From Acanthochromis polyacanthus (Eukaryota; Chordata; Actinopteri; Pomacentridae): 64,000 nucleotides of DNA. Position numbers and translations under genes: made by a program. The stretch lies in assembly GCF_021347895.1 (NCBI RefSeq), contig NC_067124.1:22558521-22622520 (forward strand), read 5' to 3'. Shown one piece after another: positions 1-24,887 of the stretch; positions within the stretch are counted from its first letter, which is position 1; each line of letters opens with the position of its first letter. The notes beneath the pieces are model-generated. The model was not told the DNA's origin. It saw only the letters and a list, made by a program, of their open reading frames with translations, and ran no database searches.

Positions 1-1477
<1,477 letters not shown>

Positions 1478-1971
1478 TAGCAGGAGGAGGGTCAAGTGAG
1501 AGATGAAGGCTGGGATTGTGTGAGGGGGATGCGAGGTGACTTAGCTGCACCGTGGCTTCGCTGCAGTTGACAACTCACCTCTACATCGTCTTTCTGTCTG
1601 TCCGTGTCGCACTGTGTGTCACATTCTCTGGCCTCAGGTTTCATATCGTTCCATCTTTTTCTTTGAGTTAAACTTTCAGCCCTGCTTCCATGCATCTCTC
1701 TCGTGCCCCTCATTAACTTGCAAAACAGATGTTTGATTTGCATTGTGTCGGCTGAAGAGACCTACATTCTAAGCTCAGAGAGACTGCATTTGCTCACACC
1801 GACACACACACGGCATCACATCTGGGATATTTACACAATATTACTTCACAACGTAATGAAGAGATTAAGTAAACTCGTGTCAGACACATGAATCAGCTTC
1901 AGACATTTCTTTTGAGGAGAAGAAACCATATGGCAGTCAGCGCTGATGGGAACTATTGTGTGAATATTCAG
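1478..1971. other. Intergenic or intronic stretch, no gene seen
   Basis: This is the flank between the Tc1 element and the first recognisable phldb3 exon. No exon with a good splice acceptor and a coiled-coil-like translation was found. It is probably intron sequence of phldb3. Confidence 0.5.
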
Positions 1972-13224
<11,253 letters not shown>

Positions 13225-13375
13225 CCTTAATGCATATGTGACTGCAAAATCTATGAGTGAAGCGAAAGAGCAGACCCAGCAGTGGGTTCTTTTTCCACTT
13301 TTCTGCTGTAAGAGGGGCTGGTTTGGCTGAAGATCTGCCCCGGGGGCTCATTCCATACCTGGACTATTGAATGTG

Positions 13376-13381
13376 AATAAA
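13376..13381 (+). promoter_or_regulatory. phldb3: Candidate polyadenylation signal of phldb3
   Basis: AATAAA lies 152 bases after the stop codon. No other canonical signal closer to the stop was noticed. Confidence 0.45.
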
Positions 13382-15027
13382 CTGCGTGAGGTGCAAAAGG
13401 TGGACGTGCACGAACACAGCGGAGGAAGCTGTTACTAACAGAGTGATTTACCAGCTGCAAACCAGCGGCCTGCACTCTGGCCTTCTGTTACTGGGAGGTT
13501 TTTCTCTCTGAGCCTGACCTCCCCCTGCTGGTTACAGTCCGGTATTACAGGACTGGTGCACACTACACAACCATACGCTACAACAGGGGGTGGAATAGCA
13601 ACACCTACACACTACGGCGCAATCCAGTGTAACCGCCGAGCAAAAAATGTCCTTTAGACTGTCTGAAGGGTGTTGAGGTTGAACACTGTGCTGAGTTTTG
13701 GGTTAGATTGTTTTATCTTGTGAGTTCCCACTAACATGTCCATATCCTGTGTCTGTATTCAGTTAAGATGGATTGTACATAAAATTTTCAAGATTATTTA
13801 TTATATTTGGAAATTTCTATGGGTTTGATTTGCAATATATGAAGATATACACTGTTATTGATGCACTATTAAATGTTTATTAAAAAATCATTGATCTAAT
13901 ATTCTCTTTTTATTGAAGTTATACCTTTTACTGGCAAAAGATTTGTTACATTAAATATTAACTATGGAAAAAAGAAATGGCATAATCCTTAGATATGGCT
14001 TAGATAGTTTGGTTATTACAGAGATTCTGTATTTCTTCAGTAGTAATAATTGGTTCTGTGTTGTCACTTCTAACTGCACTTTCCTCAGGGAATTTACAGA
14101 TATAAAGTACCATGCAACTCAAAGAATCCCTTTTATACTAGTATAACTGACATTTATCAAATATATATCTGACACTGATGTGTTGTTCAACTGAAAGACT
14201 GTTTTTAATTTGATAAGACTAAATCTCATTGTACCTCAGACACACAATCGCTTAAAACTGTCCTTCAGTTTCTCTTAAAATCATGTGTAGCTTTAAAATT
14301 ACCTCTTTTTTTTCCCCCCAGAAGCAACATTAAGCATCATTATGTGCCCATTAATGGTTTGGACGTCTAGTTTCATGGAGGATATTTGGCTGTTTTCTAA
14401 TGCAAAACTTGTATCAATACTGTTTGAAAATCAGTTTTCAGTGTTAAAAAAAGTCGCAATAAGGGGTTTTTTTTGGTTGTTTTTTTCTACACTTTTGCTA
14501 TAGTGTCTGTTTTTATTTGGATACTGACTTTAAACATTTCACTTGTAAATGCAGTGGTTGGGGATGTTTCAGAAAATATAATATTTAGCCCAATACAGTT
14601 TTGATTTTAATTGAAACTAACGCCATTTTTTTTGTTTCTATGTTCCTTTTAACTCTACCTACTTATGACAGAAATGTGACAAAACTGGCACATGATCTCA
14701 TATTCCTCATAAAAATAATATTACATTTGTATTTATTGTAAAATTTAAGTGTCATACGCGTGGGTCAGGAAAGAGCAGAAACATAGAGAGAGTGATTGTG
14801 TTGAACGCCACTCCCCAGACACATCTTTAACAGCTGAGTGCCGTCCAGACGCAGCAGCAGTCTGACATGACTCACTTGTTGGATTCCAACCACTGACCCT
14901 CCAATGCTGGTAAAAGCTTGATTTGCTCTTTTAGTAATTGACATTAAATCGGTTATTAGTATATGCTTTGACAGCTCAGGAGTGTTTGCATCTCAAATAT
15001 GCTCTTTTTTTTTTTTTTTTTTACCAG
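13382..15027. other. Intergenic, phldb3 to MAG-like gene
   Basis: No coding exon was found. A more GC-balanced stretch at about 14755-14910, with an AP-1-like TGACTCA near 14868, precedes the Siglec gene and may be its promoter or first exon. That is a guess. Confidence 0.4.
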
Positions 15028-15070
15028 AGAACAAAGACACTGTATGCTGAAAACCTTTGTTGGCTTTAAG
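15028..15070 (+). other. Candidate 5' untranslated exon of the MAG-like gene
   Basis: A long T run and ACCAG form a strong acceptor ending at 15027. The 43-base segment ends AAG|GTAAGA, a strong donor. It is non-coding and lies about 760 bases upstream of the start codon exon. Confidence 0.45.
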
Positions 15071-15831
15071 GTAAGACTTAAAAAACACAAATGGTTAACT
15101 GTAAAATGTGATCGCTTATATAATTAAGTAAAAAATGTAACTAAATGAAAATGCAGCTTCTCATTTTTCTGTCAAAAACTGTAACTTCAGCAATTAAGGA
15201 TGCAATGAGAATAATCTTGAAATATTCTCTAAATTTAAAATATAAATTTTCTCTTCTGCATTGTTCTAACTGCTGTACAAGGTTCCTACAATACACTATA
15301 CTTTAACTTTCACTGTAGTTAGAGTTAGAAGAACAATAATATACTGGTCTCATTATTAGAGAATGTCTTTATTGATTGAAATTGAATTTCCCTTCGGGGA
15401 TGAATGAAGTTATTGTATTGTATTGCTACTTTATGCAATTTTTTAAACAGGTAATGTCCTCTTGTTTGTGCTTGAAATCTTTATCTGCATGCCTTCCTTA
15501 TTTATGATACAGCAGAGAAAGAATTTTCCCTTTTCTGTAGTAAAACCATCTATGTTAATGTTATGCTGTACTAAAAGTTAATGTACCAGTACAGTTTCGT
15601 ACATGTGTATTGAATTTAGCTAAAAATAATTTGACCTCAAAATTGTCTGGCTTTATTTTACTATTAAACGAGTCGTATTCCATTGTAGTATGTCAATATG
15701 AGTTCTCACAAGATTAATATTAATTTTACTTTTTTTCCTGGTTGGTCATAAACCAGAGAATGACAGAAATAAGTGCCTGAATTTTGTGTGTCCAGTTTCC
15801 CTCTCTTGGACTGTGAACGTGACAGAAAAGC

Positions 15832-18800
15832 ATGACAGCTGCTGTAAAGGTTTTCTTCATGTGCTGTCTGCTTCAAGGTAGGTGATTTCATAGTCAAATG
15901 TGTTTTATTTACAGTTTCATGTACACAACTGTAAATAAAAACTAAAATATGTTCTCTTAAATAAGTTTCTGGAGCATTGTAAGACAGTTTGTGACACTGA
16001 AATGTTCCTTGAATTCTTATATTCATCATGCTGCTGCTGTTTCACATCAGGTAGCTTGTGCGAGCACTGGGACGCCGTCATGCCGCAGACAGTGGAAGGA
16101 CTGAGTGGATCCTGCGTGATCATCCCCTGCAGTTTCACTTTGCCCTCAGAATGGGATCAGTACCTGGATGAATCGTGTAAAGCCATATGGAGGAGAGGCA
16201 GCTGGAGCCGAACGCAGGTGTTCGATTCCAGCCTCACAGGAGACAGCGCAAGCTTAAACATTCTGCAGGGAAATCTTATTGGGATCCTGCGTGACAAAGA
16301 CTGCACCACTATCTTCAACAACCTGCCTTCCAACCATTATGACAACTACTACTTCAGGCTGCAGTGTGACAACGCGCTGAAGTTCAACTTTCAAACAAGT
16401 GTCCTCATCACCGCTCAAGGTTAGTCACGTCCTCATGTACACGAAAACCCCACAGCTTTTGGCATTGTTTAGTTATTCTTCTCGTTATTGCTCTACTCTT
16501 CAGATTCACTGCCTAGACCTGCTGTAAGTCCATCCAGGCTGGAGGTAGAAGAAGGGACTCCGGTGACGTTGAGCTGCTCCACTGCTGCTCCTTGTCCAGT
16601 TCTTCCTCCGGTTCTGACGTGGACACCCAGTGTAGGTGACACTGTCGAGGATATGGACGCTAAAACTGCCTCCTCGGTTATGAACTTCACTGCTTCTTAC
16701 CTGCACAATGGACAGAAGTTCTCCTGCACCACTCTCTACAACAGACAGGCTGGCAACAGCGACCTTCTGTATGAAAGAAGTTCAACTCTACGTGTCCTTT
16801 GTGAGTATATTTCTGGTGTTTTCTGACCTTTTGTTGCATTGAGTGTCATTAATGAGATTACTGGATTAGCAAGGTGTGTTGAGCCTGAAGTTTTCAGTAG
16901 CATAAACATGGCTTCATTTTAACCTGCTGCATCACCATTGTCACAGAAGCTGCACCGTTAAGCTGGATTCAGTTCAAATTACACCATTTCACCAGTCTTT
17001 TCCAGACCATGCTGTCTATGAATGCTAGAGATTTTAGCAAACCCGTATGTTTAAGGTGCACAGTTTGCACTTACTTGCATTATAAATTATCCAGGGAGAG
17101 TTTTTAATGATATTGATGCCCAAAAACTCTTCTTAGTAGTGCAATTTAAAGATTACAGATCTAATAAATACTTTTACCATGACTCTAGAAAGTTACTACT
17201 CTCAGCCAAGAAATAATTCTGCACATTGCCCCCCCATAAAACACAACATTCAATTTTCACACGTTGATTTTCACATTTATTTAAGAGGTAAATGATACCG
17301 TGTTTATTGTGAGGATTAAAGGAGCTGGCTTGTGATTTTTTATTTTTATTTTTTTTGCTCTGCTTTGGATTTTTAAATATTCTTTCTGCAAACCCAAGGT
17401 AAACGTGGTGTTGGTGTGAGCCTTCACGTTTAAATCTCGCAACACCCAAAAATCAATCATATAAGCTCACTGTAACCTCATCATATGAATGTGGGTTTTC
17501 TGGTAAAGATAGAAAGACAACCGTATGTCCAGAGAATCTTTACCTCCTAGGGAGAATTATTATAAAATTATAGGGTGATGGAATTTTAAAGCTGCAGAAA
17601 CCTGTATTTTGCACCATTAAAAGTAGGAGGAGACCAAAACAGAGGTAAAAATTGAGCAGACCCTTGACTTTTGCAGGTGTCTGGAAACATTTACCCAAGT
17701 GATTGTTGATGTTGTGTGTGTGTTTAAGGAGGCAACTGTTTGAAATTTCAACTATATTTACAGCCTAAGTATGTCAGTGTTTCTAAGCATTTGTTGCACT
17801 GACTCCAAGCAGCCAAGTTATATTTATGCTTTCAAATTTCTCTTCCAGATCCGCCACATAACACATCTATCAGTTACTCTGGTCCTGTAAAGGAGGGCAG
17901 TTCGGTGATTCTGACCTGCAACTCGAATGCAAATCCAGCCGTGGACAGTTACGTCTGGTACAAAGTGGATGGGGAGCAGGCGACAGCAGTTGGATCTAAG
18001 AAGAGACTCACAACCACAGTCTCTGAAGTCGAAAGCCACTTTTACTGCAAAGTCAGTAACAAATATGGAGCCCAGAACTCCTCCATCACTCAGATAGACG
18101 TCCAGTGTAAGTCAGACTGAAACATGCACATTGAATATGATGATAATATTGGTGAACAACATGGACTGAGCTCATACTTGTTTGTTTCTCCAGTCTCTCC
18201 CAAGGATACAGCCGTAACCGTCGACTCCCCTGGACCAGTCCTGGAGGGCAGCTCAGTTTCTCTGCTCTGTAAAAGCCGATCCAACCCTCCAGTGACCAAC
18301 TACACCTGGTACAGAGATGATGAAGTGGATGAGGAGTCTGGACCGATCTTAGTCATTGGCGGGGTCGACCCCAGCCACAGTGGTAACTACCACTGTGCAG
18401 CAAAAAATGACCTGGGAGAAGAAACGTCGGCAACGATTCAACTGGACATTCAATGTAAGCTCATTTAACAGAGAAAAGACACTGATAAACAAACAACAGA
18501 ACTGCATGTTACCAATGTGTTCATCTGCTGAATATGGCTCTACTGTATATCCAGCTGTGCTCACCCAAACATGACCCGGGGCCAAGATTCGCTCACAGGG
18601 CAATACCAGTGTCTGGACCAGGGACAGTAACACATTGTCATGTTGCGTGACAACCTCAAAATCCTTTCTGTGTCAGTGGTTCATCATGACTGAGCTCCGC
18701 TGTGTCCACATGTGTGCCAGCGTGCTAATTTATGTGTAGATGGTTTGTTCACTCATTGAGATGTCATTTCCAAACACAGAAAGTCATAATGTTGTGCCAG

Positions 18801-21800
18801 TTTCATGAAAACTGAAATTTGGTTTGACTGTGGCAGGTTTAAACCTTTGTGGTGTCAGTTGTGTGTTCTCGGTTCCCTTTTGAAATCACACATTGTCAGT
18901 CTGTCTGCCTATAAAGACAATAGTACACAAACCTTTCTCTTTATACCCAATCATGTTTTCCTTTTGCCGTTTGCTTTCATTATTAAAATATACTTGAGCT
19001 GTAATAGTTGTTTTACCACCAGTATAGAGGATGAGCAATATTAAAATAGGAAATGTATCATAGCCGGCAAATTGTCTTATTATGTTTTATTGCCTATAAC
19101 CAAGAGTTTGATTCATCTTCGTCCTTTGGTTTGTAGTAGCTTGTTTGGAGCTTTCCAACATGTCACATTATCTTAATCAGCAGAATGAGTTACTGTGGAA
19201 TGACAGATGTTAGATTAAGGATTTTTTTTTAATCCGTGTTGCTTTAAAATTTAAGCTTTATAGCTCATTTGAGAGCTCGGCAACAGCAGGTGAGGGAAAA
19301 GCCTTAATTCAAACAGTTCAATGCTGCAGTTGTTGCAAGAGATAACTATCAACATCCATCCATCCATCCTCTATACACCGCTTTATCCTCATTAGGGTCG
19401 CGGGGGGAGCTGGAGCCTATCCCAGCTGACTCGGGCAAAGGCAGGGGACACCCAGGACAGGTCTAACTATCAACATATGTGGTTGTTTTTTGTTCAATCT
19501 GCATTCATTCTGCCAGCACATTGTTCTAAACTGGTGATAAAACAAAGCTATTTTTTTTAAAAATTCCAAAGTTAACAAAGATATAAACATGGGAATGTTG
19601 TATTAATTTGTAAATTAAAAATATTTTTGCATGCATTTTTTTGGCGTACGGCAAATTACTTATTAGTTATTAGAATATTAAATAAAGAAGCGTGAAGCTT
19701 GAAGCTCGACAGCCACAAGTAATTGAAAGATTTTAGTTTTTGACAGGGTAAATCTGCATTCCACACAAATAAGAAATGATTTTGGGTGCAGTAATAACAG
19801 GAAGAATGCTTTCTTTCAGATCCCCCTAAGAACACCTCAGTGTCGGCAGACCCGTCTGGTCCGGTGCAGGACGGCAGCCCTGTGACTCTGACCTGCACAT
19901 GCATCGCCAACCCAGCAGCAGTTAACTTCACCTGGTTCAGAGTAGTTGGAAGAGGGAAGGAGGTGGTCGCCTCTGAGCAAGATTTCACCTTCAACGTGAC
20001 CAAACTCTCGGAGGATCAATATTACTGTGAGGCTCTGAACGTCCACGGAGCTGAATCCTCTGAGCCAACCAGCATTGATGTCACATGTAAGACTTCATGT
20101 TTTTTGGTTTTTGTACACATTTTTGCTACCGAGTCTTCACAAATAGTCAATTCTCTGTCTCAGTTGCTCCAGAGATCCTGCCTTCTTCTCGCTGCGTCAA
20201 GATTTTATCCCTGTTTCGATGTTCCTGCGACAGCCAGGGGAACCCGCTTCCCTCCTTGAGTTGGGAACTGGCGGGGGAACGTGTCAATCACTCTGCTGAC
20301 ATCCCGATCCGGGAGGTGACCCTGGGGAGCATGACCCTGAGGAGCCTCATCACCCTGTACCGTGTGGAGGAAGACATGCCCCCCCTAGTGTGCCTCAGCG
20401 TCAACTCACTGGGCGATGATAGTTTGGCTTTCAATGTGTCCTCCAGTGAAACTCAGCTAGGTAGAGGACTGTGCGAGATTCTGCGTTTGTATTCAGCTTT
20501 TTTGTGACATCATTTGGATTTTCCTGATTAATGTGGTTTGTGTGGATGTTTTAGGCCTCCATACTGTGTCTCTGCTGATCGGCTCTGCAGTGGGAGCACT
20601 GGGAATGCTGGTGGTGTGTGTCCCGCTGCTAGTTTTTTTTTGCAGGTGAGAACAAGCAAATGCAGCTGAACGGGCAGCTAACACATTGTTAACAGTTTGG
20701 AAACTGGTTACAAATAGTAGGAACACATTTTGAAGTTGCTGTTGGAGGTTTGATTCAAACCTTAATAGGATTGCAACCCCTGAAGATTTCTAAATAGACT
20801 CTTTGCTTGTTTAACTGTTAACTCGATGTGGATGTTTGAGCTTCAAAGTGCAGAATAAGTTTGACACTAAAACAAATGACAGAGGATTGTTTCTTGATGC
20901 TCACCCTGAGTCTGAGTTTGAGGTGTATATGTACAGCATGATCTCTTGACAACACAACTACTATAAAAGTCAGTCATGGTTCACAGTCTGATCTGTAACT
21001 TGTATGAGGTTTTGTGTCAAAACCTAAAAACTCCAGTGCATATACCTACCAAGAAATACAGTTTTCAACGAGTCTAATAGCTAAATCTATGAATTATACA
21101 ATATCTGCATACTTGTTAGTCTTGGATTTTTAAGTTGGACAGGATGAACAGAAGTAAATTTACCAATTTTACACAAGCTACTGGAACTTTGTGGAAAAGA
21201 TACACTAAACACACATTATTATTCAAAGCAATGTGTTTTAATATGTCTTAAAACATACCTGAATGTCTGATCTATAACAAAAAAGATACCCAACTATACA
21301 TATAATCAAAACTTTCTGTGTTTGCTTTAGGAAAAGGAAAGGCAACCTTTCACTTGACGCAGGATTGGTGGACACTTCAGAACTTTTAGTCACCAATGAG
21401 GTAAGTTTATATCGTTTATGGCAGACTTTTGTTTTTTTTTTTGTGCAAGGGATTACAGATGCAAAAATAATCTGGAACCTTTGTGGTAGCGCTAGCTCAG
21501 GTGGTACAGTGGGTTGTTCACTGACTGCAGGGTTAGCATTTGATCCCCAGCTCCCTCTGTCTGGATCTCTGTATGTCCTTGTGCTGAGCTGAGGGGTGTA
21601 CCATAGTACATAGCATTTCTGTGAAAAAAAAGACCCATAAAATAAAATACACACAATAGGTAGCTTGCAAGTGTCATAGTTTAGCGAGGTGTATTGAGCC
21701 TAAAGCCAGAGTTTTAAAGTCATGAAGGTGGCTCTTTTTTAACTTGGCTTGATAACTGTGATGGAGGTTTTATTCAAAGTTTTGAATTTAAAACAGCTGT

Positions 21801-23001
21801 GAAGAGTGCCACCATCAGTGATCAGTGATACAGATCTTAGGTGAGGGAATACATTATATATGAGCCACTGAATAAAGCTGTGCTGTTCCAATCGTGCAAA
21901 ACTGTATGCATCACGTTGCCATGGGAACGTACATGCATTCAGATGGTGACGCAAACAATGCGTGAGTGTTTTTATGTTAGGGTTTGATTTACTGTCACAT
22001 CCTCATATTACAGATAATAGAACAGGGATAAGAAAAGTACAAGAGTATGAAGTTTAAAGGTTAAAAACTCTGTTGTACAGCTCACATGAGTCATGACATA
22101 AATATATTGGCTTTCACGATGAACAATTTTCTACCTGCATTCCTCGTACCATTTGTTGTAACAGTGCTTTTTATTGGATGTTTTGTTTGTATTCATAATA
22201 GTTCTCTATTACAACAGCCTTTTTCACCTGACTGAACTAGGCGACATGTGATTAGTCTATTTTGTGCAGAGAAAAGTCAAATAATCACTCAGATGTTCTT
22301 TTTTATCTGACAGCACACAGAGCCTGATTAAGAAAGAAAGTTGAAAACCACTGTCATGATGACCAATTATTTCCGTTATTTTTCAAGTAGGAGTCATTGT
22401 AAATGTCAAAATAAATATACTAAAATGCTGTGGTACAACTGTTGGTACATTTTGACAGATTTGTACACTGTCTACTATAAACCACTGTCTACTGTAAACC
22501 AAATTTAGGTTACTCCAGGTGAGCCCAGTTTGCATGCTAACAATAAAACGCTAGTAACACATTTATTTCCTGCAATGTTTCAGTATTTTTTTTTTCACCA
22601 AATGTCACTGAAGTGGTTCTACCTCAGTAAAGAGAACTATTACTTTTCTTCTGCTACTCCAGCTGATTATTCTGGTTTCTCTGCAGACCAACTCCTCACA
22701 GGTGGATGTGATTTATGCCAATAAAGTAATTCTGGAGGAGGAAAAGGGAACGGCTAAAGAAGATCCTCTTCACTACGCCGATGTGGACTTTGCTAAAACC
22801 GAACTCGGATCAGAGGCTAAGCTTGTGGAAGGTGAGGTCAGAGGCCAGACTGCGAAGACAGCTGAGTACGCTGAGATCCGCCTTCACAGCAAAGAAAGTA
22901 ACGGAGGAGATGCAAAGGTGGAAGAAACACTAGCAGACACTCATTTGGGACAAGATATCAGTGGTGTTACGGGACAGGTCAGTGAAAAGGTGATTGCTTA
23001 A
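15832..23001 (+). CDS. MAG/Siglec-4-like receptor, six Ig domains, ITIM tail
   Basis: Ten exons join in frame to 756 residues: 15832-15877 (signal peptide, [15 protein letters not shown]), 16051-16419 (V-set), 16504-16800, 17849-18106, 18194-18454, 19820-20086, 20164-20460 (five C2-type domains), 20555-20645 (transmembrane), 21331-21400, 22687-23001 (tail, TAA). The V domain begins like Siglecs ([17 protein letters not shown]) and has an Arg in the F strand (NYYFRLQCD), the sialic-acid-binding position. The sixth domain, with extra cysteines ([15 protein letters not shown]), resembles MAG domain 5. The tail has YANK (YxN), LHYADV (ITIM) and TAEYAEIRL, close to the C-terminus of MAG. MAG has five Ig domains, so this is a relative and not a proven ortholog. 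Likely an inhibitory sialic-acid-binding cell-surface receptor. Confidence 0.85.
19352..19472 (-). repeat. Retroposon tail fragment
   Basis: 'catccatccatcctctata' followed by 'ctttatcctcattagggtc' and 'gagcctatcccagctgac' is the inverse of the dispersed tail also seen near 7500. It lies in the intron between the fourth and fifth C2-type coding steps of the MAG-like gene. Confidence 0.7.
21485..21640 (+). repeat. tRNA-derived SINE
   Basis: A box A-like TAGCTCAGGTGGT (21492-21504) and a box B-like segment 'ggttagcatttgatcccc' are spaced as in a tRNA. A non-tRNA body and A-rich tail follow. It lies in the intron before the last exon of the MAG-like gene. Confidence 0.65.
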
Positions 23002-24887
23002 CTTTGAGAATTAGTAGCGGAAACACAGGATTCTGGACTTTACTGTGTCCCACTTTAGTTTTCAGCTTTCAGCAGATGCCCAGCTCATAATTCTGAGCAG
23101 AAAACTTCTAAAACGTGCAGCAGTTGAGGTAAAATCTGCTCTACAGGCAGCGTCTTACTCCAGAGTAATGCTACATAAACGTGGTTCCAGTCCAGGTCTT
23201 GACTATTGTCTCTGTAACTCTCCTTTGTCTGTCCTTCTTGATCCTCTTCAATTAAAAATGCCATAAAATGATTTAAATATATATAAAATAGGTAGCTACC
23301 TCATGATACAGATATCACAATAAATCTGTATGCTGAGGTTCAATGTTTAACCTGATTGCATTGTATAAATCTCCTCTTTTACCTATATGTGGTTTGCTAC
23401 CTTAGATAAATACTGTTATGTTTATACTGCTGCTGTTTATATTTAATACTCCCATTGACTTACAATTCTAAAATCAGAGTGCAGAGTGAAAGAAGTGGGA
23501 TAATTGTTTACTTTTTATTAACTATGCATGTTTAAAAATAACAACACATAAATACAGTATAAATTCCCTGAGAAAAAGAAACGCCAAAAAATAATCATTC
23601 TTCTTGCTGTTAAGTTTGCTCAAGTCAAAGCAGGTAACAAAATGGAACCACGTGCATTGTTATGCATATATTTCTAACAAATTTATAGCACTACATGCTA
23701 TAAACAAATCTTAGCATAGTGAGTGCAGCACAGGTTCACAACATTATAGTAATGTCGTTTTTCAGCTTATTATGTACATTTTCACAAAACGGTATTACTT
23801 TTTTGTTATAGTTGACCAGACTTATATTTTAGATGTGATGAGTTTCGATAGAGGCCCTTCTGTTTGGTGCTTGCTGCTTCACAAAAATATACAGAAACAA
23901 GGTGTATGCAAATTCTAAAACTTGCCGCAACTGGACTTGCTTGAGTGTCATAAAGACATTTACCCTCTCACCTTTTAGGTTACTTCAGTTCTGACCAACT
24001 GGTTGGGAGTTCTGCGCAATTAAAGGGATATTTTGGTTCTTTTAAGGACAAGGGACTTTCATTTGAGGTCAACACTGTAAACATTTTGACTAGAGAAGAC
24101 CAATAGTACAAATGAGGCATGAAAGATATTATCTATGTCAAACAAATCACTATGACACCACTTATCAGGCACTTACAATGCAGCTCTGAGGTCTCTCACC
24201 CATTCACACCTTTACTCAAATGTCCATAAAAACTCTCATGATTCACTTCAAGGTGCTAAACACTCCACAGGAGCTTTTTTTGCGTAGGACATGAAAAAGT
24301 CCAATAAAAGTTGGCAAACATCCCACCTGTGGATCTGTAAGTGCCCTAAACTCCAACTAAAACCGAAAAATATAAATATAAAAACAGAGCCTGTACTAGA
24401 TAAGATCAAACAAAAGAAAATCATAAATTTTTGAAGGAAAAAATATATATCACTGTCCAGCTACACATTTTTAACTTCCAGATAAGATGAAACGGCTTCA
24501 GCCGTTCATAATATTGCAAACATATACACACAGAAAAAAAATCACACTGGATTGAGCTGGACAATAGACCCACTGCACCAGGACCAACAAAACTAGCAAC
24601 TAATATGCTCAGTCAGGGGCAGTAAAAGAATATACTTGAAGGAATACGGCTAGTGATTAAAACTATACAAAACAATGATGAGGATGTGACAAAATCTTCA
24701 TTCAGTTTTCATTTTAGTAAAATCCAGCTGCTTCATGCTGTGAATGATGACCAGTCCATCAGAAGTCAAGAAGCATCTTGGATGAAACAGTGAAACATCT
24801 GCAATAAATGTAAGCAAGTCCATTTGCCTTCATCTTAGATATGCTACTAACGTTATGACTGATTATGGACACAGTTCAGCTGTGTTG
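23002..24887. other. Convergent 3' regions of the MAG-like and CD22-like genes
   Basis: The two genes end tail to tail here. A candidate AATAAA for the plus-strand gene lies near 23320. The rest is AT-rich, presumably 3' untranslated sequence from both sides, with no further gene seen. Confidence 0.5.

Noticed and set aside
21485..21560. A functional tRNA gene
   Set aside because: The A and B boxes are present, but the cloverleaf is not complete and the sequence runs into a SINE body with an A-rich tail.
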